A stretch of 64,000 bases of DNA, taken from NCBI GenBank assembly GCA_944739405.2, contig OX123193.2, positions 10,176,331 through 10,240,330 of the forward strand, written 5' to 3'. This DNA comes from Euclidia mi. Its lineage: Eukaryota > Arthropoda > Insecta > Lepidoptera > Erebidae. The notes under the pieces are model-generated. The model had not been told where the DNA came from. It was given only the letters and a program-made list of their open reading frames with translations, and made no database searches. This document shows, in pieces, positions 30,309 to 40,330 of this stretch. How positions within the stretch are numbered: position 1 is the first letter of the stretch; the number at the start of each line of letters is the position of its first letter. The translations under genes were made by a program, and so were the position numbers.

Positions 30309-32951
30309 GCGCGTCCCAGGCCCTTACCACCGGATCGGTACAACAAGGTAAAAAAGGAATTTCAGTTAATGAATGATTTAGGTATATGTCGTCCGTCGAA
30401 AGGTGAGTGGTCAAGTCCGTTACATGTAGTACCAAAAAAGGACGGCGCATTACGCCCGTGTGGAGACTACAGAGCTTTGAATGCCATAACGAAACCAGAC
30501 CGTTACCCAATCCCAAGGTTAAGTAGTTTTACGTATATTTTAGAAAATAAAACATTGTTTACACGTTTGGATTTAAATAGGGCCTACCACAACATAGCCG
30601 TTGCACAAGAAGACATTGAAAAGACGGCGATAGCAACACCGTTTGGTCTTTGGGAATTTCCACGCATGACGTTCGGATTAAGGAACGCTGCGCAGACATT
30701 CCAAAGATTTATGGACCAGTACATGCTGAAAGGAATATAACTCACAGGAGGTACAGAAGCCGAAGGTGAAGAAACTGAAGGTGAGTCAGCACTTTTCTGT
30801 TATATCGATGATATCGTCATTTCGTCATCAAATAATAATATTCATAAAAAGAACCTCAGATTACTTTTTAAACGGTTTAGCGAAGTAGGCATAACGATAA
30901 ATTTAAGTAAATGTGCATTCGGACAGTCCAAAATAGAATTTTTAGGTTACGAGGTAACAAAAGATGGTTTTAGCCCTTTACCAGAGAAAATTAAGGCAAT
31001 TACAGACTATCCAAGGCCGGTTACAGTAGAACAACTCCGTCGTTTTCTTGGAATGATTAATTTCTATAGGTCACATTTACCACACGCTGTAAAGTATCAG
31101 GCAGAGCTTAATAAGTATTTGCATAACGCTAAAAAGAGAGATAAATCTAAAATTGTGTGGAATGATAGCAGTATATTAGCTTTTGAGCAATGTAAAAAGA
31201 GCTTACAGAACGCCACTACATTGTCTCATCCCAGTGTCAGTGCTCCGCTATCGCTTATGGCGGATGCGTCCGATTTTCGCGTGGGCGCGGTGTTACAACA
31301 GAAACTTAACGGTGAGTGGAAACCGCTAGGATATTTCTCTAAGCAGTTGTCAGATACACAGCAGAAATATTGTACTTATGATAAAGAGTTAACCGCGATA
31401 CATTTAGCTATGGTACATTTTAGAAGTATGATCGAAGGACGACAGCTTACTATTTACACAGATCATAAACCCCTCATGTTTGCCTTTACAAAGCTTAGCA
31501 GTCAGAAGGAGATACCTAGGAGAGCTCGACAATTATTATATATTTCAGAATTTACAAACGATATTCAATACGTTAAAGGTAAAGAGAATACGGTTGCTGA
31601 CGCACTATCGCGTGTGGAGTCCATTGTTTGTCCCACGGTAGTCGATTTCGACGAATTGGCGCAGGCACAGGAACTTGATAAGCCGTCGCTAGAACCGAGC
31701 GTGAAAAGTAACTTGATATTTAAACAAATAACAATGCCTGGTAGTGATAAGAGTATATATTGTGAAATTTCAACGAATAATATTAGACCTTACTTACCTG
31801 AGAAATTTAGAAAAGTAATATTTGATAGCATACATAACGTTAGCCACCCTGGTATGCGTGTCACGCGAAAAATGATAACACAAAGATATTTTTGGTACGG
31901 AATGAATAAGGACGTAAACACATGGGCTAAAGCTTCCATTGCTTGTCAAAGGGCAAAGATTAGTCGACACACTATTTCGAAATTATCTAGTTTTCCTAAA
32001 TGTAACAGATTCGAACACATTCATACGGACATAATTGGCCCTTTGCCCACGTCACAGGATGGTCATCGTTACTGTGTAACTATAATAGACCGTTTTACGC
32101 GGTGGCCGGAAGCGATCGCAGTTTCAAATATCACGGCAGCCACAATCTCCGAAGTCATCTATAAAAATTGGATATGCAGATTCGGTTGTCCGTCTAGAAT
32201 AACTACGGACCAGGGGAGGCAGTTCGAAAGTGATTTATTTAAAAATCTTATGAAATATTTAGGTATACAAAGGTTTAGGACAACTCCTTATCATCCCCAA
32301 AGCAACGGGATGATAGAGAGATGGCATCGCTCATTGAAAAATGCTTTAACAGCACGTTTAATAAGTAATAAAGACTGGGTAAGTGAGCTTACTACCACAT
32401 TATTTGGACTTCGACGTGCATGCAGAGGAGATACAGGTATCAGCGCTTCGGAAATGCTGTATGGCGAAACTATTAGATCCCCTGGTGATTTTCTACATGT
32501 GCAAAGAAATAAGGTCAGTGATTCAAACAGTTTTCTAGAACAATTGCATCAGACGATTAGCAAGCTTAGGCCGCAGTCCGAGTCTAGAGCGACAAGCGAT
32601 TCACGTAAATTTTTCGTAAGTAAAGATTTAAAAACTTGTACACATGTTTTCGTTAGGAATGAGTTATTAAAGAAAGCGTTTAGTCCTACTTACGATGGCC
32701 CATATAGAGTGATAAATAGAAATGACAAAAATTTTAGGATAAAATTATCAAACAGAGAGGTTGATTTGTCCATAGATAGGCTCAAACCCGCTTTTATGTT
32801 GCAAGAAAATCAGAATGATGACTTATGTTTAGATAAGACTCTAGAAAATAGTTGTAAGAATAATGAGGAGGTCAAATCGCCTCCGCTTATGAATCAAACT
32901 ACGGGCAGTGGCCGACGTATTAAGCCACCCGTACGATTTTTGTTGCCGTAA
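30309..32951 (+). pseudogene. Reverse transcriptase, RNase H and integrase of the Ty3 element
   Basis: The RT has VPKKDGALRPCGDYRALNAI, TRLDLNRAYHNIAV (first Asp), FGLRNAAQTFQRFMDQ and CYIDDIVISS (YIDD). A TAA at 30738-30740 interrupts it. The stretch just after it, LTGGTEAEGEETEGE, is an unusual acidic insertion before YIDD. RNase H shows MADASDFRVGAVLQQ and YTDHKPL. Integrase has the H-H part (HNVSHPGM), but the zinc site reads SIAC where CxxC is usual. The catalytic triad is HTDIIGPL, TTDQGRQF and NGMIERWH. The C-terminus has a GPYRVI-type segment. The single stop and upstream frameshift make the copy defective. Confidence 0.9.
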
Positions 32952-33107
32952 GCTCATATTTTGACTAACATGTCATGTTTATTTTATAAAAGTTTGATGT
33001 AAGAAATCACTGTATCACTTTTGTATCACTATTATAAGCGAACACTAGTACGCGATATTTTTATAATTTTGTAATATTACTTTGAGGCTTGTTAATTTTG
33101 TATAGAA

Positions 33108-33386
33108 ATGGGAAATTATCAGACAAGGAACGAAGAAGTGATAATCGCTCAGCAAGGAGCTAACCAAGCTAAGCAAATTGGTGACATGGAGAAAAAGCTA
33201 GAAACATTCGGAGTAATAATTTTTGTTGTTATCAGCATTTTTATATTTTTGTGTATATGTTTATGTAGTAAACACACTTGTAACCGTTTAAAGAATTGGG
33301 TCAGAAAGGAGATGATGTCTATTTGGCCTGCAGGACCAGCAGTTCAAGCGACCCCGCAGTGTACTCAACAAACGTCATATGCTTAA
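33108..33386 (+). CDS. Small predicted myristoylated membrane protein at the env position
   Basis: 92 codons, intact, starting MGNYQT, which fits the N-myristoylation pattern (Gly2, Thr6). An EEVIIAQQGANQAKQIGD segment and a short coiled-coil-like helix (DMEKKLETF) follow. Then comes one strong membrane segment, residues about 35-54 (VIIFVVISIFIFLCICLC), a Cys/basic patch (SKHTCNRLKNWVRKE) and a Pro/Gln-rich tail. It starts 157 bp after the pol stop, where some Ty3 elements carry env. It lacks a signal peptide and envelope features. I cannot assign a function. The intact frame beside a broken pol suggests either recent selection or chance. It could also be unrelated to the element. Confidence 0.6.
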   Translation: MGNYQTRNEEVIIAQQGANQAKQIGDMEKKLETFGVIIFVVISIFIFLCICLCSKHTCNRLKNWVRKEMMSIWPAGPAVQATPQCTQQTSYA

Positions 33387-34011
33387 ATGTTGTAACGATC
33401 ATGTGAAGATATTCTTTTGTTTAAAAATATGTTGAATCAGATTTTATATAGGTACGTATTGATGAGGTATTTTACTGTTCAATCATAGGACATTCTGCAG
33501 AGTTTGTGTTGTCGGTTATTAGCCACAATGACGCCAAGACAGGACAGTAGAATACATCAGAAAGACCGTAAATATGTGTTGGTATATTTTATATTTGTGT
33601 TTGTCAAAAATGGCACAGTGATTTCAATAATATATCGTGTATTGTGTAATCATTTTTATTAATTACGTGTAATATGTAATGTTATAAAAACTTAATACTT
33701 CTAATGTAAGGTCGAGTAAATAAATTGTAGCATCAGCATAGGTATGTTTTATGTTTCATCATTGCAACAACAGTTCTAAGTATTGTAATAATGGTAACTT
33801 GATATTAAATTGCAACAGTGTAACTTTGTTTTTATATAGCAGCGTTAGCAAGACGACTCGGCGACGAAATGTAATGAGTTAGCAGTTTGAATGTTAATGG
33901 TAATAACAGCAAATTGTATGCGAAGGTACTGATTGAAAGAGTTATGGAAGTAAATTTGTCACTTTAATCTGTTATCTATAATTATGTATATAAGTATATG
34001 TTTTATAATGG

Positions 34012-34013
<2 letters not shown>

Positions 34014-34045
<32 letters not shown>
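34014..34045. repeat. TA dinucleotide repeat
   Basis: About sixteen TA units in an uninterrupted run, directly before a palindrome. Confidence 0.9.
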
Positions 34046-34053
<8 letters not shown>

Positions 34054-34111
34054 TATATAAATATATATAGGTATCTATGTAGATACCTATATATATTTAT
34101 ATAAATACATA
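34046..34111. repeat. Near-perfect AT-rich palindrome, about 66 bp
   Basis: The arms GTATGTATTATATAAATATA... and ...TATATTTATATAAATACATAC pair over about 30 bases with one unpaired A, around a TATGTA centre (about 34076-34081). It could extrude as a cruciform or be the fold of a former MITE. Confidence 0.8.
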
Positions 34112-34192
34112 CATATGTATGTATGTACATTGCATTCAAATAACTATAAGTTTCCACATATATTTGATAACTACACCATCAAACCTATCCTT

Positions 34193-34352
34193 TCCAGTCT
34201 GTCCATCCTAAGGTTGCCTGTAAGAAATCGCATTTTGCGATAAGGCCGCCCTTGTGCATTTACTATTTTTATTTTTTGTAAATTTAAGATATTTGTTCAT
34301 AATTTGTAACAATTGTATTTGCGCAATAAAGTTGTTATCTAGTTGTTATCTA
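34193..34352 (+). mobile_element. LINE 3'-end fragment with TTGTTATCTA tail
   Basis: Contains AAGGTTGCCTGTAAGAAATC, a GCATTTTGCGATAAGGCCGC hairpin-like word and GCGCAATAAAG, then two tandem TTGTTATCTA(G/A) units. This wording is the familiar 3' UTR of an abundant lepidopteran LINE; the clade is not certain. The RTE half begins immediately after it. Confidence 0.6.
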
Positions 34353-35640
34353 ACCGACAAGAAAATATGGGATGTACAAGCAGGATTTCGAAAGGGTATG
34401 GGGTGCACGGATCAAGTCTTTTCCTTGCGGTGCGTAGCCGAAAAATTCTTGGCCAAAGGTCAAAAGGTCTATTGCGCATTCGTGGATTTGGAAAAGGCTT
34501 ACGATAAAGTGGTGAGGAATGAAATGTGGTCGGTACTGTCGGTGTATGAGGTGAACAGCAGCCTCATACGAGCTCTGAAATCCCTTTATGAAGATTCTAG
34601 AGCTTGTGTGAGGATAAATGGGTCATACACGGATTGGTTTACCATCGAAACAGGTGTTAGACAGGGATGTGTAGCGTCGCCGTGGCTGTTCAACCTCTTC
34701 ATGGACAGTTGTTTGCAAGATTTGAAAAATAGTGACTGTGGATTAAGGATGAATGAGTTACTTGTCAAATGCCTCCTTTATGCTGATGATCAGGTTATAC
34801 TTGCGTCTTCAGCGGAGGTGTTGCAGGAGATGGTAACAATCATGCATGGTGCGTTAGAGAGGAAAGAAATGAAAGTAAATGTAAGTAAAACGAAAGTTAT
34901 GGTTTTTGAAAAGGAGAAATGCGTTACGGCTTGTAATGTTATGATCGATGGACAGCGAGTGGAGCAAGTGAATGAGTTTGTATATTTAGGTACGCTGTTT
35001 ACAAGAGATGGTAAGAATGTAGAAGATATTGAAAGAAGAGTTAATGCAGGTAATAGAGTGAATGGAGCTCTGAAGGCGTTTATGAATAGCCAAAACGTGT
35101 CCAAAAAGGCACGTTTGGCTGTCCATAGAGGGGTGTTAGTACCTACTCTTATGTATGTTAGTGATAGTTGGGTATGGCAGAAGAGTCATGAAAGTAGAAT
35201 AAATGCTGTAGAAATGAGAGCACTGCGAAGTATGTGTGGTGTTTCTTTGACTGACAGAGTAAAGAATTGTGTGATAAGAGAGTGTTGTGGGGTAAAAAAA
35301 GATGTAATGACAAGCATCGAGAAAGGTATGCTAAGATGGTTTGGACACGTGGAGAGGATGGATGACGAAAGACTGACCAAGCAGATATATAAGGCAAGTG
35401 TGGAAGGGACAGGACGAAGGGGAAGACCTAGGCGGACGTTCTTTGACCAGATTGGAGACATCCTAAAAACAGGACAGGTTAGAAACACCCTGAACAGAAG
35501 AGCATGCATGAGGAATCTGATGGGAGTGAATGAAGCAAGAGAGATATGTCAGAATCGTTGCAAATGGCGCTCCGTAGTCTCTGCCTACCCCTCCGGGAAA
35601 CAGGCGTGAGTCTTTGTATATATGTATGATGGTGTTGTTT
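34353..35640 (+). pseudogene. RTE LINE, 3' part (reverse transcriptase)
   Basis: The open frame (about 418 RTE codons from 34356 to the stop at 35609) begins inside the RT at KIWDVQAGFRKGMGCTDQVF. It carries CAFVDLEKAYDKV (catalytic Asp), ETGVRQGCVASPWLFNLFMD and CLLYADDQVILAS (YADD). The C-terminal block has RALRSMCGVSLTDRVKNCV and RWFGHVERMDDERLTKQIYK, ending PSGKQA. A short 3' UTR with GGCGTGAGTC and TATG-type repeats ends the element near 35640, as usual for RTE. The first 30 codons of the longer frame (from 34254) belong to the preceding LINE tail. The 5' half is missing, so the RT is incomplete although its catalytic core is intact. Confidence 0.9.
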
Positions 35641-35914
35641 ATTTCTTACCTTGTATAATAATACTTTCATACATACATAGATTTACTGTTACAGCCTCAT
35701 ATTTCTGAAAGCAGTTGTAAAGTATACGTATCTCATAAATGTAACAATCATTGCGTGACTTATAGACAGCAACGTATACACAGGTCATGACTTGGATGGG
35801 TGACCACTTGTTGGTCTATACATCAGAACGCTACCGTGATTTAGAGGGCACGAAAAACCGTTTGTTTCGGTTCTCGTCTCAGGACAATACTCCAGTCAGC
35901 ATTTGCTTAATCAA

Positions 35915-36293
35915 GCATCATCATCCTCTTAGCGATATCCCAGTTTCCAACTGGGGTCCGCTTACTAGTCTAACCGGATTTGGCTGAATATTAGCTATTC
36001 CATGGAGCGACTGCCTGTCTGACCGCCGCAACCCGAAGGGATAGCGATATTCCATGGTTTAGACTAGTGACAGTTGATTAAGAAGGTACTGACACCCTGT
36101 AACGACTGTCAAAGATCTTCATGACAACCGGGACCGACGACTTAAAGTGCTCTCCGAGGCACGGGACAAGCGATAATTAACAATTCAATACGCACATAAC
36201 TCCGGAAAATCATTGGTGCGCGCCGTGGAATCGAACGCGATACCCTCTGCATGGCAGTCTGTTAGTATCTCCACTCGGCTATCGCTACCTTCG
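35915..36293 (-). repeat. tRNA-derived SINE (family 1), best copy in the window
   Basis: On the minus strand it begins GGTAGCGATAGCCGAGTGG (box A), with box B-like GCGTTCGATTCCACG. The body of about 290 bp includes GCGCACCAATGATTTTCCGG, CACTAGTCTAAACCATGGAA and GCGGACCCCAGTTGG, and it ends GAGGATGATGATG. Other copies or pieces lie at 785, 2417, 7483, 15064 and 58556. A related head may be at 26155. Confidence 0.8.
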
Positions 36294-38040
36294 TAGTATT
36301 TGCTGAATCAAGCACATGAGCTTATCCATCACCACCATCAAATCCTCACGTTATCGCTCTCGAGATGTTTTAACTCTTATACAGAGCGATTTCTGTTGGA
36401 CTACCGCGACGATAGCCATATTCTATGCCTCTAACTCGTTTGAGGGTATTTGTGGTTATTGACAACAATTGACCAATGATATAATACACCTACTACACAA
36501 TGCTACCATAAGTAGTTTCATACATTATATCTGGGGACTTCTCAAAATAAATTAAAGTAACACAGTTTTGTCATTTACACAAAGCAAACGGCTGTGGAAC
36601 TTGTGTGGCTAACCTTTCCAAGCAGTAGCGTGATATTGTGCCATACATTCTAATCTAACCCCCGAACACATACATTTTTTATTTAATTTGCAGCAAATGG
36701 GAAACACCACAACAAAGCTGCACATTGATATAAAATACTTTCAATACTGGTTTAGTTGCCCCAAATACAGAGAGGCAATCCTTCCGAAACTTCATTTAAG
36801 GTTTAATACATGGCGTTTCCGTGAAAAAACTCATTTCGAGTTAATCCTCTATATAAAGAAAGTTTGTCGTTCACCGGGCAAACGAAACTAAAATGTACCG
36901 CGCACAATTTTTTCGTCTAAATTATTTATTATACTCCGTCCCTGGTTTGTGTGCAAAATTCAAAGCTTTTGTTTTGTGAACTCCATATTGCAATCGCAGT
37001 GGAAATATTTTTTGGGCAGTTTTATATTTTAAAGTGATAAAAATTAACGGGACTCACCCCTAAAGTTTTAATCTAGTTTATAGATTGGCCCTGTGTGATT
37101 ATTTAGAATGGGTAAAAATAAATATTGTATGTTTGCATTCGTGTATTTTGTTATTCGAATGGTCGATTGCATTTACATTTTGTTATTGACTAACAAGCGG
37201 AATATTTGATTTACTTTTAAATTATTTATGTTGTGTACACCCTTCAATAATTGAAATCTACAAAGATTTCTGTAGACAATATTATGAAATGTAAATGTGC
37301 TGAAAAAGTAATTAAAAATTGTCCAAAGCTGTATAGTTATCACTTGCTTACTATCTAGCTTAACTAAAACGAATGGGTTTAACAGGAATTATGTTATAGT
37401 ACCCAATTCCTGAGTGGATGGAGCATGTTGTGTCACATTCTGGGAGATTCTCGTGCCAGAGCAAGCAAAACCACCACACCGTAGTGTCGGCGGACAACTA
37501 AGGTTGGCCGTTGACACTGGTGGATTTTAATACGTTGGCCGAACAACTTTCGGGACTCGCTTATTCACTAGGTCAAACTCAATTTTGGGTTTGGTTTTGA
37601 GCCTGATAAAGGGAGACACACAACCAAGAATTTTCATTGTGAAACAAAAATAAATATATAACCTAATTGCTAAGAAACTTTGGAGCATGCCACACTTATT
37701 TGAAAAGCCGTATTACGATCTTTTTTGCCAAAAAAATCAGTCTAACCAAATGTTTCTACGAAACAAAACATGCAAAACATTGTTACTGCAATACAAGCAT
37801 ACTAGTTTAACCTCGAAAAAATAATCCGATTGCAATATTTGCATTCCTTTGCAGCGAATACAAAGTTTCTAGTTCGAAACTACTAACTTGATTATAAACT
37901 AAATTCCACGGATAGTTCTTATTTGCTGTAATTTTATATATTGGCTGTGCAGTAAAAATTGTATTTTGTTATGATTTTATTTAGTTCAACACTGTTGAAA
38001 GCTGTTATTAATACAACGATTAACAACATTTTATTATTTC
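36294..38040. other. AT-rich intergenic sequence
   Basis: No gene recognised. A GC-richer patch at 37420-37600 has no ORF. A 67-codon frame at 36688-36891 has no known motif. Confidence 0.5.
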
Positions 38041-39210
38041 TTATGGTGCTAATGCACATGTAATGGGCATTTTTGCGATTTCCGCAATTGTTCGCTTGGT
38101 CTGTCCGATATAGGAGCTACCACAACTGCAATCGACCTTGTAGACGCCAGGTGTCTGAAAAGGAATGACATCCTTTGGGCTGCGCAGATTGTGTGCTATC
38201 TTGGAAAGCGGACTATATACAGTCTTAATGGAGTATTTCTTTAGTATTGTTCCAACTTTGTCCGTTACTCCTTTTAGGTAAGGCATGTAAGCCGGCACCC
38301 TGCTCACCTCAGGTTTACGGTCCCTCCTCTTCAGACGGTGTATCTCATTCTTGTATCCGTTATGTCTAAGTACCTCCTGAACATGTGAGAGCTCACTGTT
38401 TAAGTGTTCAGGGTCACAGAGGTCATACGCCCTGTTCACTAGGGACGTCACAACGGATGCCAAGTGTCGCGGGTGATGATGCGAAAACGCGTTGAGATAC
38501 CTGTCAGTGTGTGTCGGTTTTCTGTATACAGTGTGTCCCAGGGTACCATTGTCTTTAACTGTCACTTTTACGTCAAGAAAGGACAACGATCTATCCACCT
38601 CCATTTCAAATGTAAATCTGATGTTCGGATGCATGGAGTTTAATCTATGTGCGAATTGTTCTACGTCTTTCTTATTGCCCTTCATTATACAGAATACATC
38701 ATCGACGTACCTTTTCCATAGCTTTACATTGGATGCCTGCATGTCTATGGATTCTTCAAAGTACTCCATCCAGATATTGGCCATTACCGGTGCTACTGGG
38801 CTACCCATAGCCACCCCGTCAATCTGGAGATAATGTTGTCCTCTGCATAAGAAGTAGTTTCCTTCTAAGCAATTCTTTAGCAGAACAGTGTATGCTTTAG
38901 ATATACCGTTTTCCTCTAACTTCCTCTCAACGACCTCAAAGCAATCTTGAACTGGAACATTGGTAAATAGTGACTCCACATCAAAACTCACCATCACCTC
39001 GTCTGGTTCCATTGTCACGCTCTTGATGATGTCAATAAAGTGGCGAGAGTCCTTGACGAAAGATGCCGTCTTACCTACTAACGGTTGCAGTACCTTGCTT
39101 ATGTGTTTCGCCAAACCGTATGTGGGTGAATTTATTTGGCTCACTATTGGTCGCAGAGGTACATTCATCTTATGAACTTTGGGTAAACCGTATATTTTGG
39201 GTGGTTGCAC
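38041..39210 (-). pseudogene. Penelope-like reverse transcriptase with truncated GIY-YIG domain
   Basis: About 389 codons. The telomerase-like RT motifs are PPKIYGLPKVHKMNVPLRPI, VSFDVESLFTNVPV (first Asp), IDGVAMGSPVAPVMANIWME and WKRYVDDVFCIM (YVDD). FLDVKVTVKDNGTLGHTVYR and the PLE-specific YRKPTHTDRYLNAFSHHHPR follow. The C-terminus begins the endonuclease: PGVYKVDCSCGSSYIGQTKR (GIY-YIG signature). It ends about 15 residues later, so the nuclease fold is largely lost. The frame is offset by a small indel at 39210 from the upstream part. No ATG starts it; it opens with a GTG. Confidence 0.9.
38117..38371. repeat. Left arm of the 255-bp inverted repeat
   Basis: Reverse complement of 39801-40055 with only a few differences; encodes the RT-endonuclease linker on the minus strand. 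Confidence 0.9.
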
Positions 39211-39821
39211 TATTTGAGTTTGTGTAGACGTTCATAATCATCTTCCGTGAATAAGTGTTTGTGGTCCCTTATTAAAGTCCTGATGCGTTTTGTTACTCTG
39301 GCCGTCGGGTTATAAGACACAGGTTTGTATATAAGTGTATCACTCAACAGATTCCTTATTTTATTGTCATAGTCACAAGTATTCATCACCACAGTGGCGT
39401 TGCCCTTATCAGCTTTAAGCACTAAAATGTTCGTGTCATCACGCAATGTTTTTAGTGACTGATGCTCTTCTGTGGAGATATTGGGTTTCGGTGCCTTCGA
39501 TTTACGTAAAATAACGGCAACAGCCTGTCTAAGTGTATCCGCATCGTTAGACGGTAACTTGTTGCGCGTTATAACCTCCTCGATGCTGCTTATGACATTC
39601 TCGTACGGCATCCGTCTAGGTGTTAAAGCGTAAATTAACCCTTTAGCCAGTACGCTTTGAGTCGTGCTATCAATAACGTAATCCGATAAATTAATTACCG
39701 TTTGCTGATTGTCGGGGTATCCATTTTTACCGGCTTGCCTCTCCTTACGGTTCCTTAATTTATCGAACTTCTTGTTGTGACGTTTAGTCCGCAGATCGTA
39801 ACTTAGACATAACGGATACAA
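39211..39821 (-). pseudogene. Penelope-like ORF, N-terminal region
   Basis: About 203 codons with RHNKKFDKLRNRK (basic), ISTEEHQSLKTLRDD and NILVLKADKGNATVVMNTCD, the conserved lysine-rich KADKG block just upstream of the RT in Penelope-like proteins. It ends HKHLFTEDDYERLHKLK at a TAG where the downstream RT reads in another frame. The first few residues come from the inverted junction, so the true start is lost. Confidence 0.8.
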
Positions 39822-40055
39822 GAATGAGATACACCGTCTGAAGAGGAGGGACCGTAAACCTGAGGTGAGCAGGGTGCCGGCTTACATGCCTTACCTAAAA
39901 GGAGTAACGGACAAAGTTGGAACAGTACTAAAGAAATACTCCATTAAGACTGTATATAGTCCGCTTTCCAAGATAGCACACAATCTGCGCAGCCCAAAGG
40001 ATGCCATTCCTTTTCAGACACCTGGCGTCTACAAGGTCGATTGCAGTTGTGGTAG
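39801..40055 (+). repeat. Right arm of the 255-bp inverted repeat
   Basis: Plus-strand copy of the linker and the first GIY-YIG residues (VSRVPAYMPYLKGVTDKVGT to YKVDCSCGS). It ends abruptly in unrelated sequence after GTGGTAG at 40055. Confidence 0.9.
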
Positions 40056-40330
40056 CCCGTAATGATACAGCTCAACAGTTTATAGACGTCATTAGTGTAG
40101 TGTGTCGAGGTACCGACAGTGCGATTAAAAATAAAAATAAAAATCCAGTGAGGGTAGGTGCCAAAACCCGCACAACACAAGGACGGCGCTGAGCTCACCA
40201 GTCCCGCCGCGACCACGGCTGAAGCAAGTCAGCCGAAACGTTGGCGAAAAACCGAGGTATTTATGCCTTAAATATAAGATTTATCGCGAGTAAGACCCGC
40301 TATATAACCTTGTATAATGTATACTAATCG
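40056..40330 (+). repeat. Putative terminal region of the Penelope-like element
   Basis: Non-coding, with an A-rich AATAAAAATAAAAAT run (about 40126-40140). A GGCTGAAGCAAGTCAGCC stem-loop (40208-40225) is followed by GAAACG. The GAAACG after a short stem recalls the hammerhead ribozymes of Penelope-like elements, but the CTGATGA core is not intact (CTGAAGC). Confidence 0.4.

Larger units (their letters stand above)
28490..33390 (+). mobile_element. CsRn1/Kabuki-like Ty3 (gypsy) retrotransposon
   Basis: Order: putative 5' LTR (28490-28787), possible tRNA-Trp primer site, gag (28935-29759), protease (29705 on), RT-RNase H-integrase (to 32951), then a small ORF (33108-33386). The Gag finger has the CHCC spacing known from the CsRn1 clade rather than the usual CCHC. 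Pol carries one frameshift and one stop. No second LTR could be found by eye before 34350, so the 3' end may be deleted and the right border is only nominal. Confidence 0.8.
33387..34192. other. AT-rich sequence after the Ty3 element
   Basis: No second LTR, ORF or RNA feature was recognised up to the TA repeat and palindrome at 34014-34111. Confidence 0.45.
38041..40330 (-). mobile_element. Penelope-like element with inverted cap
   Basis: The minus strand encodes the N-terminal region, reverse transcriptase and the start of a GIY-YIG endonuclease (39821 down to 38041). Beyond its 5' end, a 255-bp copy of the RT-endonuclease linker sits in the opposite orientation (39801-40055). Sequence typical of a terminal region follows, with GCCGAAACGTTGGCGAAAAA at 40220-40239. 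Partial and inverted copies are common for Penelope-like elements. Confidence 0.85.

Noticed and set aside
33387..34192. 3' LTR of the Ty3 element
   Set aside because: No stretch resembling 28490-28787 was found here by eye; an alignment search would settle it.
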